Shown: positions 50,238 through 58,673 of the stretch, one piece after another
Position numbering within the stretch: the first letter of the stretch is position 1
Layout of the letters: each line of letters begins with the position of its first letter
Origin: Nocardia acididurans
GTDB lineage: Bacteria > Actinomycetota > Actinomycetes > Mycobacteriales > Mycobacteriaceae
Assembly (NCBI RefSeq): GCF_016741815.1
Contig: NZ_JAERRJ010000002.1
Location: 1-64,000 of the forward strand
Reading direction: 5' to 3'
DNA: 64,000 nt
Program-made: the position numbers and the translations under genes
The notes under the pieces: model-generated
Told to the model about the DNA's origin: nothing
Database searches by the model: none
What the model saw: the letters and a program-made list of their open reading frames with translations, nothing else

Positions 50238-51144
50238 GATCGACGGCGGGCTCGTAGCCGAGCACCCGGCGCGCCTTGGCTATGGAATACGTTCCCGTCC
50301 TGGTGAAATAGCGCAGGCTGATCGGATTGAGCTCGGTCTTCACCCGGGCCAGCCGGGCCAGGCCCGCCACCACCCCGGACGCCGGAATCAGCGCCGAGGA
50401 GGGTAGCAGCACCGGCCCGCGCCGCCCGAGCATCCGGTAGTAGTGGCCGAAGAACTCCTTGCACGGCACGCCGGCGCCACCGCTGAGCGTGAACACCTGC
50501 CCCGCCGCGTCCGGATGCACGGCGGCCAGCAGGATGCCGTCCACGAGATCATCCACATAGACCGGGCTGAAAACACCATTTCCCATGGCGGGCAACGCGA
50601 ATCGCCCGGCCTTGATCATCTCGACGGGCAGCACGGTCCACGGCCGCGACCCCGGACCGTAGACATCACCCGGCCGGATGACGGTCACCGCGATCTCCCC
50701 CGCCGCGTGCGCCTGCAACACCACCTGCTCCCCGGCAATCTTGGTGTCCACGTAGGGATTTCCATCCGGCCGCACCGGGTGGTCCTCGGTGACCCCGTCC
50801 GGGAACCCGGTGTCCGAGAACGCCCGCACCGACGACAACTGCACGAAACGCCCTGCGCCCCCGCGCTTGGCCGCGTCGAGGGCATGGCGGGTACCCACCA
50901 CATTGACCCGCCACTGCGCCGCCATGTCCTCGGCGTTGGACACCACCGCCGCGGTATGGACGACCACCTCCGCCCCGGCGGCATGGTCCTGCCACGCCCC
51001 CGCCGCACCGATATCACCAGCCACCACGTCGACGTGCGGATCTGCCACGAGATCGACCCCGCACACCTCGTCCCCCCGCGCCCGCAACCGCTCGGCCAGC
51101 GTCCGCCCGATGAATCCCCGTGCCCCCGTGATGAATACGCGCAT
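50176..51144 (-). CDS. NAD-dependent epimerase/dehydratase (extended SDR)
   Basis: A 322-residue extended SDR resembling 3-beta-hydroxysteroid or sugar-nucleotide dehydrogenases. The cofactor motif is VFITGARGFIGRTLAERL, with the catalytic Tyr/Lys in NPYVDTKIAGEQV and VIRPGDVYGPGSR. The LPSSALIPASGVVAGLARL segment is typical of the 3-beta-HSD-like group. The ATG shares one base with the MBL-fold gene stop, implying a two-gene operon. A GTG one codon upstream is an alternative. Confidence 0.9.
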   Translation of the reverse strand: MRVFITGARGFIGRTLAERLRARGDEVCGVDLVADPHVDVVAGDIGAAGAWQDHAAGAEVVVHTAAVVSNAEDMAAQWRVNVVGTRHALDAAKRGGAGRFVQLSSVRAFSDTGFPDGVTEDHPVRPDGNPYVDTKIAGEQVVLQAHAAGEIAVTVIRPGDVYGPGSRPWTVLPVEMIKAGRFALPAMGNGVFSPVYVDDLVDGILLAAVHPDAAGQVFTLSGGAGVPCKEFFGHYYRMLGRRGPVLLPSSALIPASGVVAGLARLARVKTELNPISLRYFTRTGTYSIAKARRVLGYEPAVDLSAGMDRTERWLAARGVLGE

Positions 51145-52319
51145 CACACGCCCTGTCGCAGGCTGCCGTGGCTGAACGTCGGCCGCGTGCCCGGAGCGTA
51201 TCGGCTCGCGGTCAGCTCACTGGTCGGGAAGAACTGCAGGAACCGCTCATCGGCCTGCGACCGATCCACCAGCGTCTTCTCCACCACACAGAAGGCGTAC
51301 TGCTGCGCCGTCGATTCCAGCGTATTCGCGTTGAGAATCAACTCCTGCCCCCACGCGGACGCCCACCCCGCCACCCCGGGAATCCGACTGTGCTGGGGCG
51401 TGAGGCATTCGGCGGCGATCACGTTCTCCGACATGGCCCAGATCCCGGAATCGGTATTGAGCACCAGCGTCTGATTCCCCGTCGCGTGTCCGGGAGTCCG
51501 CACGATCGCCACACCCGGTGCGAGCAACCGATCCCCGTCGATGGGCAGGATCCGCGCCGGATCCAGATCCACGAACGTCTCCGGCTGATACCACGGCCGC
51601 TGCAGCGGATGCAGATCCCGCATCGCCTCGAGCTCGTCCCGCTGCACCACCAGGCGCGCATTCGGAAACAGCGCGGGCACAGCGGATTCCGGCGAGATGT
51701 CGGCCTGCGGCCGCACCGTCCCGATCAACCGCCGCACATCCTGGGTGTGCAGGTGGTCGAAGGCCAGATAGTCGACCTCCGCCGGATCGATCCCCGCCTG
51801 CGCGACCCGTTCGGCGACCGTGGCGTGCTCGCGCAGCATCTGCCCCAGCACGATCTCCGGTGTCCGGCGGGCCAGCGCCGCGAAATACGGTGTGTTGCCG
51901 TCGAGTTCGACATCGCTGGGCTCCCACAGCAGGGTCCGCACCCGCCCGCCCGCCTCGGTCCAGCGCACGATCACCAGCCGATTCGTGATGAACAGGAACG
52001 GCGTCGGCGTCACCGACGCTCGCCACAACCCGAATTTCGTCGGATACGGCAGCGTCACCAGATCATGGGTCGCCGCCTGCTCCACCGTCCCGGTGGCGGC
52101 GAACTCCCGCCGGAACTCCCCCGCCGCGCTCCGCGCCATCCGCACCGCCGCGCCCGGCCCGCCCGGCGCGCTGTGCACCCGATCCAAGGTGGTGATCGCC
52201 GCGCCGAGATCCACGACCTCGGGAATCGGGATATTCAGCGGGTCCACGGATACCGGCGCCATGGGCGCGGCCGCCACGAACGAGTTCACCCGCGCGATCA
52301 CATCGTTCACGATGGGCAT
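51144..52319 (-). CDS. Metallo-beta-lactamase-fold hydrolase
   Basis: A 391-residue protein with an MBL core: FDHLHTQDVRRLIG supplies an HxHxxD-like first metal motif, TPGHATGNQTLVL the second, and a later His may be in the C-terminal third. The N-terminal 130 residues (no obvious motif) precede the core. Similar mycobacterial proteins are of unknown function and hydrolyse ester or lactone-like substrates at best. It is coupled with the downstream epimerase gene. The ATG at 52319 is preferred over an open stretch upstream. Confidence 0.85.
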   Translation of the reverse strand: MPIVNDVIARVNSFVAAAPMAPVSVDPLNIPIPEVVDLGAAITTLDRVHSAPGGPGAAVRMARSAAGEFRREFAATGTVEQAATHDLVTLPYPTKFGLWRASVTPTPFLFITNRLVIVRWTEAGGRVRTLLWEPSDVELDGNTPYFAALARRTPEIVLGQMLREHATVAERVAQAGIDPAEVDYLAFDHLHTQDVRRLIGTVRPQADISPESAVPALFPNARLVVQRDELEAMRDLHPLQRPWYQPETFVDLDPARILPIDGDRLLAPGVAIVRTPGHATGNQTLVLNTDSGIWAMSENVIAAECLTPQHSRIPGVAGWASAWGQELILNANTLESTAQQYAFCVVEKTLVDRSQADERFLQFFPTSELTASRYAPGTRPTFSHGSLRQGV

Positions 52320-52409
52320 CACAGCCTCCAACCAGCAGAGAAACGAAACCAGCACCACGAACCTACGATCCGGGCAACGTGGAGGGTCAGCCCTCACGCG
52401 GACAAGGAT

Positions 52410-52802
52410 TTAGGATTTCCGGACATCCGGCCGTCGTCCACGGCAGATCAACACCACCAGGCCGAGGGTGCGGGTGGCCGGTCCCCAATGCGATGACCGA
52501 GATGATGAGCACCCGTTCACCAGCGTCAGCCCGAAGACGGCGAATCCGTTGGGCCGTCCCAGCAGCCGTGCGACCCAGGTGTATTCGCCGCCCGCGATGG
52601 GGTAGGCGGTGGCCAGTTCGGCGTAGCACAGACCCACGAAGACCGACACCGGAATGATGATGAACACGCTCGACGCCGGCGTCACCGCGGAAAGCGTGAT
52701 GAGGATGTTCTCGCCCATACCCAGTGCGCGGGCGAGCTGCTGGGGATACCGGGAGCGATCGGCTTCGTCGGGACCGGGAACGATGGAGGCGGATGTGGTC
52801 AT
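52410..52802 (-). pseudogene. Remnant of an APC-type amino acid permease gene
   Basis: The 5' part reads like the start of an APC permease (LARALGMGENILITLSAVTPASSVFIIIP), then jumps to SVFVGLCYAELATAYPIAGGEYTWVARLLGRPNGFAVFGLTLVNG. In intact permeases about 30 residues lie between these two pieces, so there is an internal deletion. After LVNG the frame turns into unrelated basic sequence and stops. The rest of the transporter (about 400 residues) is missing. It is divergent from the peptidase gene and may be what is left of a transporter once paired with it. Confidence 0.75.
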
Positions 52803-52911
52803 GGCCCTGAATCGCGCCATGAGCAAACCGCGCGCCGCCGCGCTCATCCGCTCCTACGCCCGCACGGCTACCCGCTGTCCTGCTATCGAACTCCCGAAGG
52901 AAGAGGCGTAA

Positions 52912-54066
52912 ATGACCGAGCCGCAAGTATTCTCGCCCGACGGCCGCCCCCGGGCCCGCGCCCTGGGCATCGCTCCGGCGGGGCGCCCGGGGGCGTGGAA
53001 CGCCATCACCGACGTGCCCGGCGTGGAGGTCGGCTACGTCACGCTGATCAGCGGCGAGGGACCGCTGCGAGTGGGCGAGGGGCCGGTGCGCACGGGCGTC
53101 ACCGCGGTTCTGGCGCGCGGGCGCGCCGGAGTCGGACGCCCCTGCGCCGCAGGACGGTACGCGCTCAACGGCAATGGCGAGATGACCGGCACTGCCTGGA
53201 TCGACGAGGTGGGTCAGCTGAGCACGCCCGTCACCATCTCCAACACCCATGCGGTGGGCGCGTGCCATACCGGGTCCGTGCGCTGGATCAACACCACCCA
53301 TCCCGCCATCGCCCGCGAATGGCTGCTCCCGGTGTGCGCCGAGACCTGGGACGGGTATCTCAACGACATCAACGGCGAACACGTCACCCCGGAAATCGTT
53401 GCCCGCGCGCTGGATTCGGCGCGGTCGGGTCCACTGGCCGAAGGGTCGGTGGGCGGCGGGACGGGGATGAACTGCTACGCCTTCAAGGGTGGCAGCGGCA
53501 CCGCGTCGCGACTGGTGGAGCTGGGCGAAACCACCTACACGGTAGGCGTTTTCGTCCAGGCCAACTTCGGCTCCCGCCGCGAGCTGACCATCGGTGGCCG
53601 CCGCGTGGGCCTCGAGCTCGAGGTCGAGAACCCCATGGAATCCACACCCCTGCACCATGATTCCCCGGCAGCGCCCGGGGGCGCGGGGTCGATCATCGCC
53701 CTGGTGGCCACCGACGCACCGCTGGATCCGCTGCAGTGCACGGCCATGGCCCGCCGCGTCCCCTTCGGCCTGGCCCGCTCCGGCACCACCGGAAGCCTGT
53801 TCTCCGGCGACCTGTTCCTGGCCTTCTCCACCGCCAACGACCACCCCTCCGACACCGCCTTCCCCCGCACCGCCACCCCGGAGCTCATCACCTCGACCCG
53901 AATGCCCTGGAACCGCATGGATTCCCTCTATGCGGCGGTAGTCGAAGCGGTCGAAGAATCGGTGCTCAACGCCCTGGTGGTCAACACCGACATGGTCGGG
54001 CGCGACGGCCACCGCTCCCCCGCGCTACCCCACGACGCCCTGCGTGAACTCCTCAAGAACAGGTGA
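52912..54066 (+). CDS. P1-family (DmpA/S58) N-terminal nucleophile aminopeptidase
   Basis: A 384-residue Ntn-type peptidase. Features are ITDVPGVEVGYVTL near the start, NTHAVGACHTGSVRW, a GSVGGGTGMNCYAFKGG segment and the self-cleavage site in PGGAGSIIALVATDAPL, where Ser after Gly becomes the nucleophile of the smaller subunit. Members remove N-terminal D- or L-amino acids, beta-amino acids or amides. GGAAGA precedes the ATG. The 3' end overlaps the DUF397 gene by 14 bases in convergent orientation. Confidence 0.92.
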   Translation: MTEPQVFSPDGRPRARALGIAPAGRPGAWNAITDVPGVEVGYVTLISGEGPLRVGEGPVRTGVTAVLARGRAGVGRPCAAGRYALNGNGEMTGTAWIDEVGQLSTPVTISNTHAVGACHTGSVRWINTTHPAIAREWLLPVCAETWDGYLNDINGEHVTPEIVARALDSARSGPLAEGSVGGGTGMNCYAFKGGSGTASRLVELGETTYTVGVFVQANFGSRRELTIGGRRVGLELEVENPMESTPLHHDSPAAPGGAGSIIALVATDAPLDPLQCTAMARRVPFGLARSGTTGSLFSGDLFLAFSTANDHPSDTAFPRTATPELITSTRMPWNRMDSLYAAVVEAVEESVLNALVVNTDMVGRDGHRSPALPHDALRELLKNR

Positions 54067-54256
54067 ACCTGTCCCCACACACCGCCGCCCCGAACACATC
54101 CCACTGGGCGGCGGTGAACACCAGTGCGGGACCAGGATTCTTCGAATCCCGCACCCCGACCAGACCACCATGCAGAAAGGCGACTTCCACGCACTGACCG
54201 CTGGTCTCGCTGTAGGAGCTCTTGAACCAGCGACCTTCCGACGGTTCAGCCTTCAC
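54053..54256 (-). CDS. DUF397 protein
   Basis: A 67-residue DUF397 protein with the hallmark WFKSSYSETSGQCVEVAFL, VGVRDSKNPGPALVFTAAQWDVF and a short polar tail. DUF397 genes nearly always lie next to an XRE/DUF5753 regulator gene in actinomycetes, and the pairs behave like small regulatory or antitoxin-like modules. The ATG lies 11 bases inside the end of the XRE gene, so the two are coupled. Confidence 0.93.
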   Translation of the reverse strand: MKAEPSEGRWFKSSYSETSGQCVEVAFLHGGLVGVRDSKNPGPALVFTAAQWDVFGAAVCGDRFTCS

Positions 54257-55154
54257 TGTCGAATCTCCTTGCCGCCCGCCGCAACAGATCTCGCGTGCTC
54301 ATCTCGTCCAGAGCTGTGCGCCGCAAGGCCTCGGAGAACTCATGGTAGCGCTCGACGACATCGCGCTTCTCGATGTAGAGATCGCTGCTCATCGCACCGT
54401 CAAGGTAGACGATCGGAGGCTCGAGCGGTTCTCCCCGGTTGTCGGTGCCGAAGTCGAGAAGGACGAAAGGCGTTGCGGGTAAACCCCATACCGTTCCCGC
54501 AGAGAAGGGATGCACCCGCAGCGACACATTGGGCCGTTTACCGATCTCCGCGAGCTCCCGGAGCTGACGAGCCATTACCTTCGGTCCGCCGATCACCCGG
54601 TGCAGCGCCGACTCGTGCAGCAGGATCTCGAGTTCGAGCGGTCGCGCCTTGCGTGTGACGATCACCTGCCGCTCCATTCGGATCTCCACGCGCCGCTCGA
54701 TGTCCTCGTGGTTGCCGTCGACCAGGAATGCGCTGATCAGTCCGCGCGCATAGGCAGCGGTCTGCAGCAGGCCCGGCACCAACTCCTGGTACGTCACCAT
54801 CTTTCGGGCCGCACGTTCCATGCTGACGTACATGTTGAACGCATCGGAGAACAACCCGCCCAGGGAGGTGACTCCGCTCTCGCCCTTGGCCGCAGCCGCA
54901 CGCGACGCCAAACCGACCGCCTGCTCCGATTGTTCGTCGCCGACCTCGTACAGCGAGCAGAGCTCACGCACATCCTGCCGTCGCGGATTCACGGTGCGGC
55001 CGGTCTCCAGACGCTGCAGCGCATTGAAGCTCAACTGAACTTCCTTGGCCGCATTGGCAATCGACAGGCCCCGGCCCTCGCGAGCCTCGCGCAGAAACCT
55101 CCCCAGCTGCCGTCGCAGCAGTGTCGGCGGGGTGCCGTCTTCCCTTTCGGCCAT
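54246..55154 (-). CDS. XRE-family regulator with DUF5753 (partner of DUF397)
   Basis: A 302-residue protein. The N-terminal HTH (LGRFLREAREGRGLSIANAAKEVQLSFNALQRLETGRT) is followed by a DUF5753 domain with YQELVPGLLQTAAYARGLI, then LLHESALHRVIGG and a C-terminal VVERYHEFSEALRRTALD segment. It is translationally coupled to the DUF397 gene. A short gene of unknown function is divergent from it and may be controlled by it. Confidence 0.93.
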   Translation of the reverse strand: MAEREDGTPPTLLRRQLGRFLREAREGRGLSIANAAKEVQLSFNALQRLETGRTVNPRRQDVRELCSLYEVGDEQSEQAVGLASRAAAAKGESGVTSLGGLFSDAFNMYVSMERAARKMVTYQELVPGLLQTAAYARGLISAFLVDGNHEDIERRVEIRMERQVIVTRKARPLELEILLHESALHRVIGGPKVMARQLRELAEIGKRPNVSLRVHPFSAGTVWGLPATPFVLLDFGTDNRGEPLEPPIVYLDGAMSSDLYIEKRDVVERYHEFSEALRRTALDEMSTRDLLRRAARRFDSEG

Positions 55155-55354
55155 GAATCGCTCCCGAATTTGTGAATGCCGGATCGAGCGGAATCTGCCT
55201 ACCTATGTACCTCGAAACCGAATCGCATCTTGGCGTTTCGAATGAACTCATCTGAATATTCAGATTCCACTTATCCGGCGCACCCCCGGTGGTGTGCTGC
55301 GTCTGTCCGGTCAGCACCGTTCGTTCGATTCCCGAATCACGGGAGGTACCCACG

Positions 55355-55645
55355 ATGGACGCCATGCGCGAGATCGAGCTCCGCGTACTGTGCGAGGTGA
55401 TCGAGGCAGTCGAGGGGCTGCTGGTGAAGTTCGAAGCGACGGGCGGGGTGGTCGCCGTGACCAGGCCGCAGGCGTACGCGCTGGTCATTCAGGCGGTGAT
55501 GGCCAGCGCGCGGGCCACCGGGCACCACGGTGCCGGGAGTCTGGCGCGTGCACCGCTACTGGACGCGATTCTCAGCGGCGCGGAGGAAACCCCCTGGGAG
55601 GCTGCGGTTTTCCGGGTACTCGTGGGGAGCCTGGCACTGCACTGA
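55355..55645 (+). CDS. Hypothetical protein divergent from the XRE/DUF397 pair
   Basis: A 96-residue helical protein (MREIELRVLCEVIEAVEGLL, then QAYALVIQAVMASARATGHHG) that I do not recognise. The ATG at 55355 has an excellent GGGAGG site 8 bases upstream, so it is probably translated. The position opposite the XRE/DUF5753 gene suggests shared regulation. It shows no signal peptide, membrane helix or motif. Confidence 0.7.
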   Translation: MDAMREIELRVLCEVIEAVEGLLVKFEATGGVVAVTRPQAYALVIQAVMASARATGHHGAGSLARAPLLDAILSGAEETPWEAAVFRVLVGSLALH

Positions 55646-55764
55646 TCCCGTCACGCTGCCCTCTGCGGAAAACTGGATGCGGAAAAGACTGGAACGGAAT
55701 GCTTTGTTCCGATACTGTCGTAGGCAGAGCGGAACACCCCGCACTGCCTCCGAAGGAGCACGCC

Positions 55765-56883
55765 ATGTCCGATATCCGCCCCTTCCGCATCGACATCCCG
55801 CAGGCCGACCTCGACGACCTGACCTACCGCCTCACCCACACCCGGTTCGCCGCCGAGCTGCCCGCCGAGCGCTTCGCCGGCAAGGTCGACCTCGGCATCC
55901 CGGTCCCGCCGGGGTGGGAGTACGGCGTGCCGGGGGCATTCGTCAAGCCGCTCATCCAGCGGTGGCGCGACGAATTCGATTGGCGCGCAGTGGAGAAGAA
56001 GCTCAACGAGTTCCCGCACTACCTCACCGAGATCGACGGGCAGACCATCCACTTCATCCACGTGCCCTCGGCGAACCCGGAGGCCACGCCGCTCATGCTG
56101 AACCACGGCTGGCCCAGCTCGTTCGTCGAATACCTGGGCCTGGTCGAGCGGCTCACCGACGACTTCCACCTGGTCATCCCGTCGTACCCGGGCTTCGCGT
56201 TCTCCGGCCCGACCACCGACATCGGCTGGACGCCCGAGCGCATGGCCGCCGCCTACGTCGAGCTGATGCGCCGCCTCGGCTACGAGCGGTACGGGGTGCA
56301 CGGCAATGACGGCGGGTCCATCGTCTCCCCCGAAATGGGCCGCCTCGCACCCGAGGCGGTGATCGGCGTGCACGTCACCCAGATCTTCGCCTTCCCCAAG
56401 GGTGAGGAGGGCGAATTCGACGGCCTCAGCGAGCAGGACCTCGCCTACATCCAGTTCGGGCAGAAGTTCCTGGAACACTCCATCCACGACTTCACCCAGC
56501 GCGCCCAGCCGAGCACCATCGCCGCCGGGCTCTCCGACTCCCCCGCCGGGCAGCTGGCATGGAGCGGACAGTTGCTGGGCGCGCTCGATCCCGACGAGAT
56601 CCTCACCAATGTCGCCATCTACTGGTTCACCAACACCTCGGCGTCCTCGGCGCGGTTCTACTACGAAAACGCCAAGGGCGTACACGCTTCCGAGCCGACC
56701 ACGGTTCCGATCGGGCTGGCCTCCTTCGGTTACGACTACAAGCCGCCGCGCAAGTTCGCCGAGCGCGATCACGCCAATATCGTGCAGTGGAACGAGTACG
56801 CCGAGGGCGGGCACTGGTCGGCCTACGAGGTGCCCGATCTGCTCGCCACCGATATCCGTGGCTTCTTCGCCGCGCTGAAATAG
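55765..56883 (+). CDS. Epoxide hydrolase (EHN/microsomal type)
   Basis: A 372-residue alpha/beta hydrolase with the N-terminal EHN domain (FRIDIPQADLDDLTYRLTHTRF). The oxyanion motif is HGWP at 114-117, the nucleophile Asp182 is in YGVHGNDGGS, and the catalytic His is in EGGHWSAYEVPD. A lid Tyr for epoxide activation is in the ARFYYENAKG region. It would open epoxides to diols; the true substrate is unknown. GAAGGAG lies 7 bases before the ATG. The gene stands alone, with no pathway neighbours. Confidence 0.92.
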   Translation: MSDIRPFRIDIPQADLDDLTYRLTHTRFAAELPAERFAGKVDLGIPVPPGWEYGVPGAFVKPLIQRWRDEFDWRAVEKKLNEFPHYLTEIDGQTIHFIHVPSANPEATPLMLNHGWPSSFVEYLGLVERLTDDFHLVIPSYPGFAFSGPTTDIGWTPERMAAAYVELMRRLGYERYGVHGNDGGSIVSPEMGRLAPEAVIGVHVTQIFAFPKGEEGEFDGLSEQDLAYIQFGQKFLEHSIHDFTQRAQPSTIAAGLSDSPAGQLAWSGQLLGALDPDEILTNVAIYWFTNTSASSARFYYENAKGVHASEPTTVPIGLASFGYDYKPPRKFAERDHANIVQWNEYAEGGHWSAYEVPDLLATDIRGFFAALK

Positions 56884-57024
56884 CCCACGCAATCCGGCTC
56901 GGGGTCGTAGATTCGATGATCTGCGGCCCCGAGCCTTGTACATTTCATCCCCAGCGGATGAGGCCCCGGCGGCGATCACCCCGAATGATCGGTCGCAGGA
57001 GCCGAGTCACGTGGGAGGAACAGC

Positions 57025-57165
57025 ATGACCTCACCGTCGGACAACCATCCGGTCTGGCAGGCGATCACGATCGGCGCCGCGGTCACCGCGGTGATGCTGC
57101 TGCTCTTGTTCGGCGCGATGGCACTGTTCCAGGGCCTCGCGACGACCTCGACGCTGTGCCCGTGA
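57025..57165 (+). CDS. Small single-span membrane protein
   Basis: A 46-residue protein with one hydrophobic helix (AITIGAAVTAVMLLLLFG) after a polar N-terminus and a short C-terminal tail ending in TLCP. GGGAGGAA lies 7 bases upstream of the ATG, which is the main evidence that it is translated. Codon use is normal for the genome. Function is unknown. Confidence 0.65.
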   Translation: MTSPSDNHPVWQAITIGAAVTAVMLLLLFGAMALFQGLATTSTLCP

Positions 57166-57236
57166 TCGTGGCCACGATCCCACGCCGCGACACCGCGGTG
57201 CCCAGCCTCCCGGCAATTCGCACCTAAGCTGGAGGT

Positions 57237-57593
57237 GTGGGTCGCCTACTGTTGTTCCTCCTGGTCGCGGGCTTGCTGATATTCGTCGCGTGGTGGATTT
57301 CGCGGGAGTGGTCGGGAAACGCCGACCGCGTCGCCGCGGCCAAGGGCGAGGTGCGCGGCTACCTCGATCGGATGAGCAGCGAACTCATGCAGCTCGACCC
57401 CGACAACGACACCGCCTTGAACGCGCTCGGTGAGGCCGTCGACCGGATGACCGTCGCCCGCACCCAGCTGGCCTCCGCCACCACCCTCGGGCAGGTGCGC
57501 GTCGCGCGCGAAACCGCGCGTGGCGGACTGTATTTCATTCGCAAGGCCCGGGAAGCCATGGGGCTGGACCCGGGTCCGCCGATTCCGCGCTGA
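57237..57593 (+). CDS. Hypothetical membrane-anchored protein
   Basis: A 118-residue protein with one N-terminal membrane helix (LLLFLLVAGLLIFVAWWI) and a soluble helical domain after it (DRVAAAKGEVRGYLDRMSSELMQLD, then GGLYFIRKAREAMGLDPG). Similar proteins with a short anchor and helical bundle are common in Nocardia and Mycobacterium without known function. The GTG start has GGAGGT just upstream. Confidence 0.75.
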   Translation: MGRLLLFLLVAGLLIFVAWWISREWSGNADRVAAAKGEVRGYLDRMSSELMQLDPDNDTALNALGEAVDRMTVARTQLASATTLGQVRVARETARGGLYFIRKAREAMGLDPGPPIPR

Positions 57594-57704
57594 GCGGTGT
57601 GTCGGCGCGGACACACTCCGAATGTCGGTGCGTGAACGGACGCTTCACGCGGTGCACCGAACAATTGGCGGCATCACAACGACATCCGTCACCCGGAGGA
57701 AACC

Positions 57705-58271
57705 GTGTCCCGTTTGCGCATGATCTTGGGTGCGACCGCTGTAGCGTTCGCCGCGTCCAACGCACTGGCTCTGCCCACGGCGGTGCAGTCGCTGCCCGCA
57801 GCGCTCGCCGCACCCGCGAATCAGCCGGTTTCGATTCAGGCGCAACCGGTTCGGACACAGGGCTGGCTGAAGATCTACTCCGGCATCACCCCGCACGGCA
57901 CCGAGGCCGTTCAGCTGCGCGTCGTCACCGATCCGACCGTCGGGCAGCGCGTCACCGACGGTGGCGGGCGCTCGCTGTACCGGTTCGACAAGGACACCGC
58001 CGATCCGTCGAAGTCCACCTGCGCGGGCGATTGCGCCGTCACCTGGCCGCCGCTGCTGGTCGCGAGCGGGCAGGCGCTGTATGTGGACGGAATCGACCCG
58101 GCCCAGGCGGGTTTCATCGAGCGGCCCGACGGAACCTGCCAGATCACCGTCGGCGGCTGGCCCGTCTACTACTTCTCGAAGGATCAGAAGGCGGGCGACC
58201 TGCTCGGGCAGGGCGTCGGCGGCACCTGGTTCGCGGTCGCGCCCACCGGCCAGAAGGCGATCGCCAAGTAG
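57705..58271 (+). CDS. Secreted protein with two lipoprotein_15/COG4315-type repeats
   Basis: A 188-residue exported protein. A signal peptide (MILGATAVAFAASNALA) is followed by a short linker and two related repeats: LYRFDKDTADPSKSTCAGDC-AVTWPP and VYYFSKDQKAGDLLGQGVGG-TWFAV. The repeat family is exported in many actinobacteria and has no firm function. It has three Cys in the mature part. The GTG start is preceded by GGAGGAA. A bidirectional terminator follows. Confidence 0.87.
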   Translation: MSRLRMILGATAVAFAASNALALPTAVQSLPAALAAPANQPVSIQAQPVRTQGWLKIYSGITPHGTEAVQLRVVTDPTVGQRVTDGGGRSLYRFDKDTADPSKSTCAGDCAVTWPPLLVASGQALYVDGIDPAQAGFIERPDGTCQITVGGWPVYYFSKDQKAGDLLGQGVGGTWFAVAPTGQKAIAK

Positions 58272-58350
58272 CCGAATCCCGCTACCGGACCGGCGAATTC
58301 GGCCGGCCGTCGCGGCGACGGTGCTGCACTCCTCCACATCACACGAGAGA

Positions 58351-58378
58351 TCCGCGCACACCGAACCCCGTGCGCGGA
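58351..58378. terminator. Bidirectional hairpin terminator
   Basis: A perfect 9-bp stem TCCGCGCAC / GTGCGCGGA with a 10-nt loop lies between convergent genes, 13 bases from the EF-hand gene end. Confidence 0.7.
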
Positions 58379-58391
58379 CCCCTCCACCCGA

Positions 58392-58610
58392 TCAGCTGAC
58401 CAGCGTCAAAAACTCCTCGAGACTGATCTTCTGGTCCCCGTTCAAATCCGCCTTCGCCAGAATCGCCAACGCGGCCTTCCGGGCATCCTCGTTCGAAAAC
58501 CCATACGCCTCAACCGCCTGCGTGTACTCCTCGAGGGTGATGAAGCCGTCACTGTTGACATCGACCTTCGCGAATACCGCCTTGGCCTCCGCCACAGTAA
58601 ACCCACCCAT
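58392..58610 (-). CDS. EF-hand calcium-binding protein
   Basis: A 72-residue protein with two canonical EF-hand loops: DVNSDGFITLEE (17-28) and DLNGDQKISLEE (55-66), with helices between. Both loops keep the Ca ligands at positions 1, 3, 5 and 12. There is no signal peptide, so it is a cytoplasmic calmodulin-like buffer or sensor of the CabB/calerythrin type. GGAG lies 6 bases before the ATG. It lies 63 bases after a methyltransferase gene on the same strand. Confidence 0.93.
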   Translation of the reverse strand: MGGFTVAEAKAVFAKVDVNSDGFITLEEYTQAVEAYGFSNEDARKAALAILAKADLNGDQKISLEEFLTLVS

Positions 58611-58673
58611 AACCCAACTCCTTCGTTCCGTACCGACAACCGAGCTAGCCCCAGGAGTATCGCACTCGCTCGA

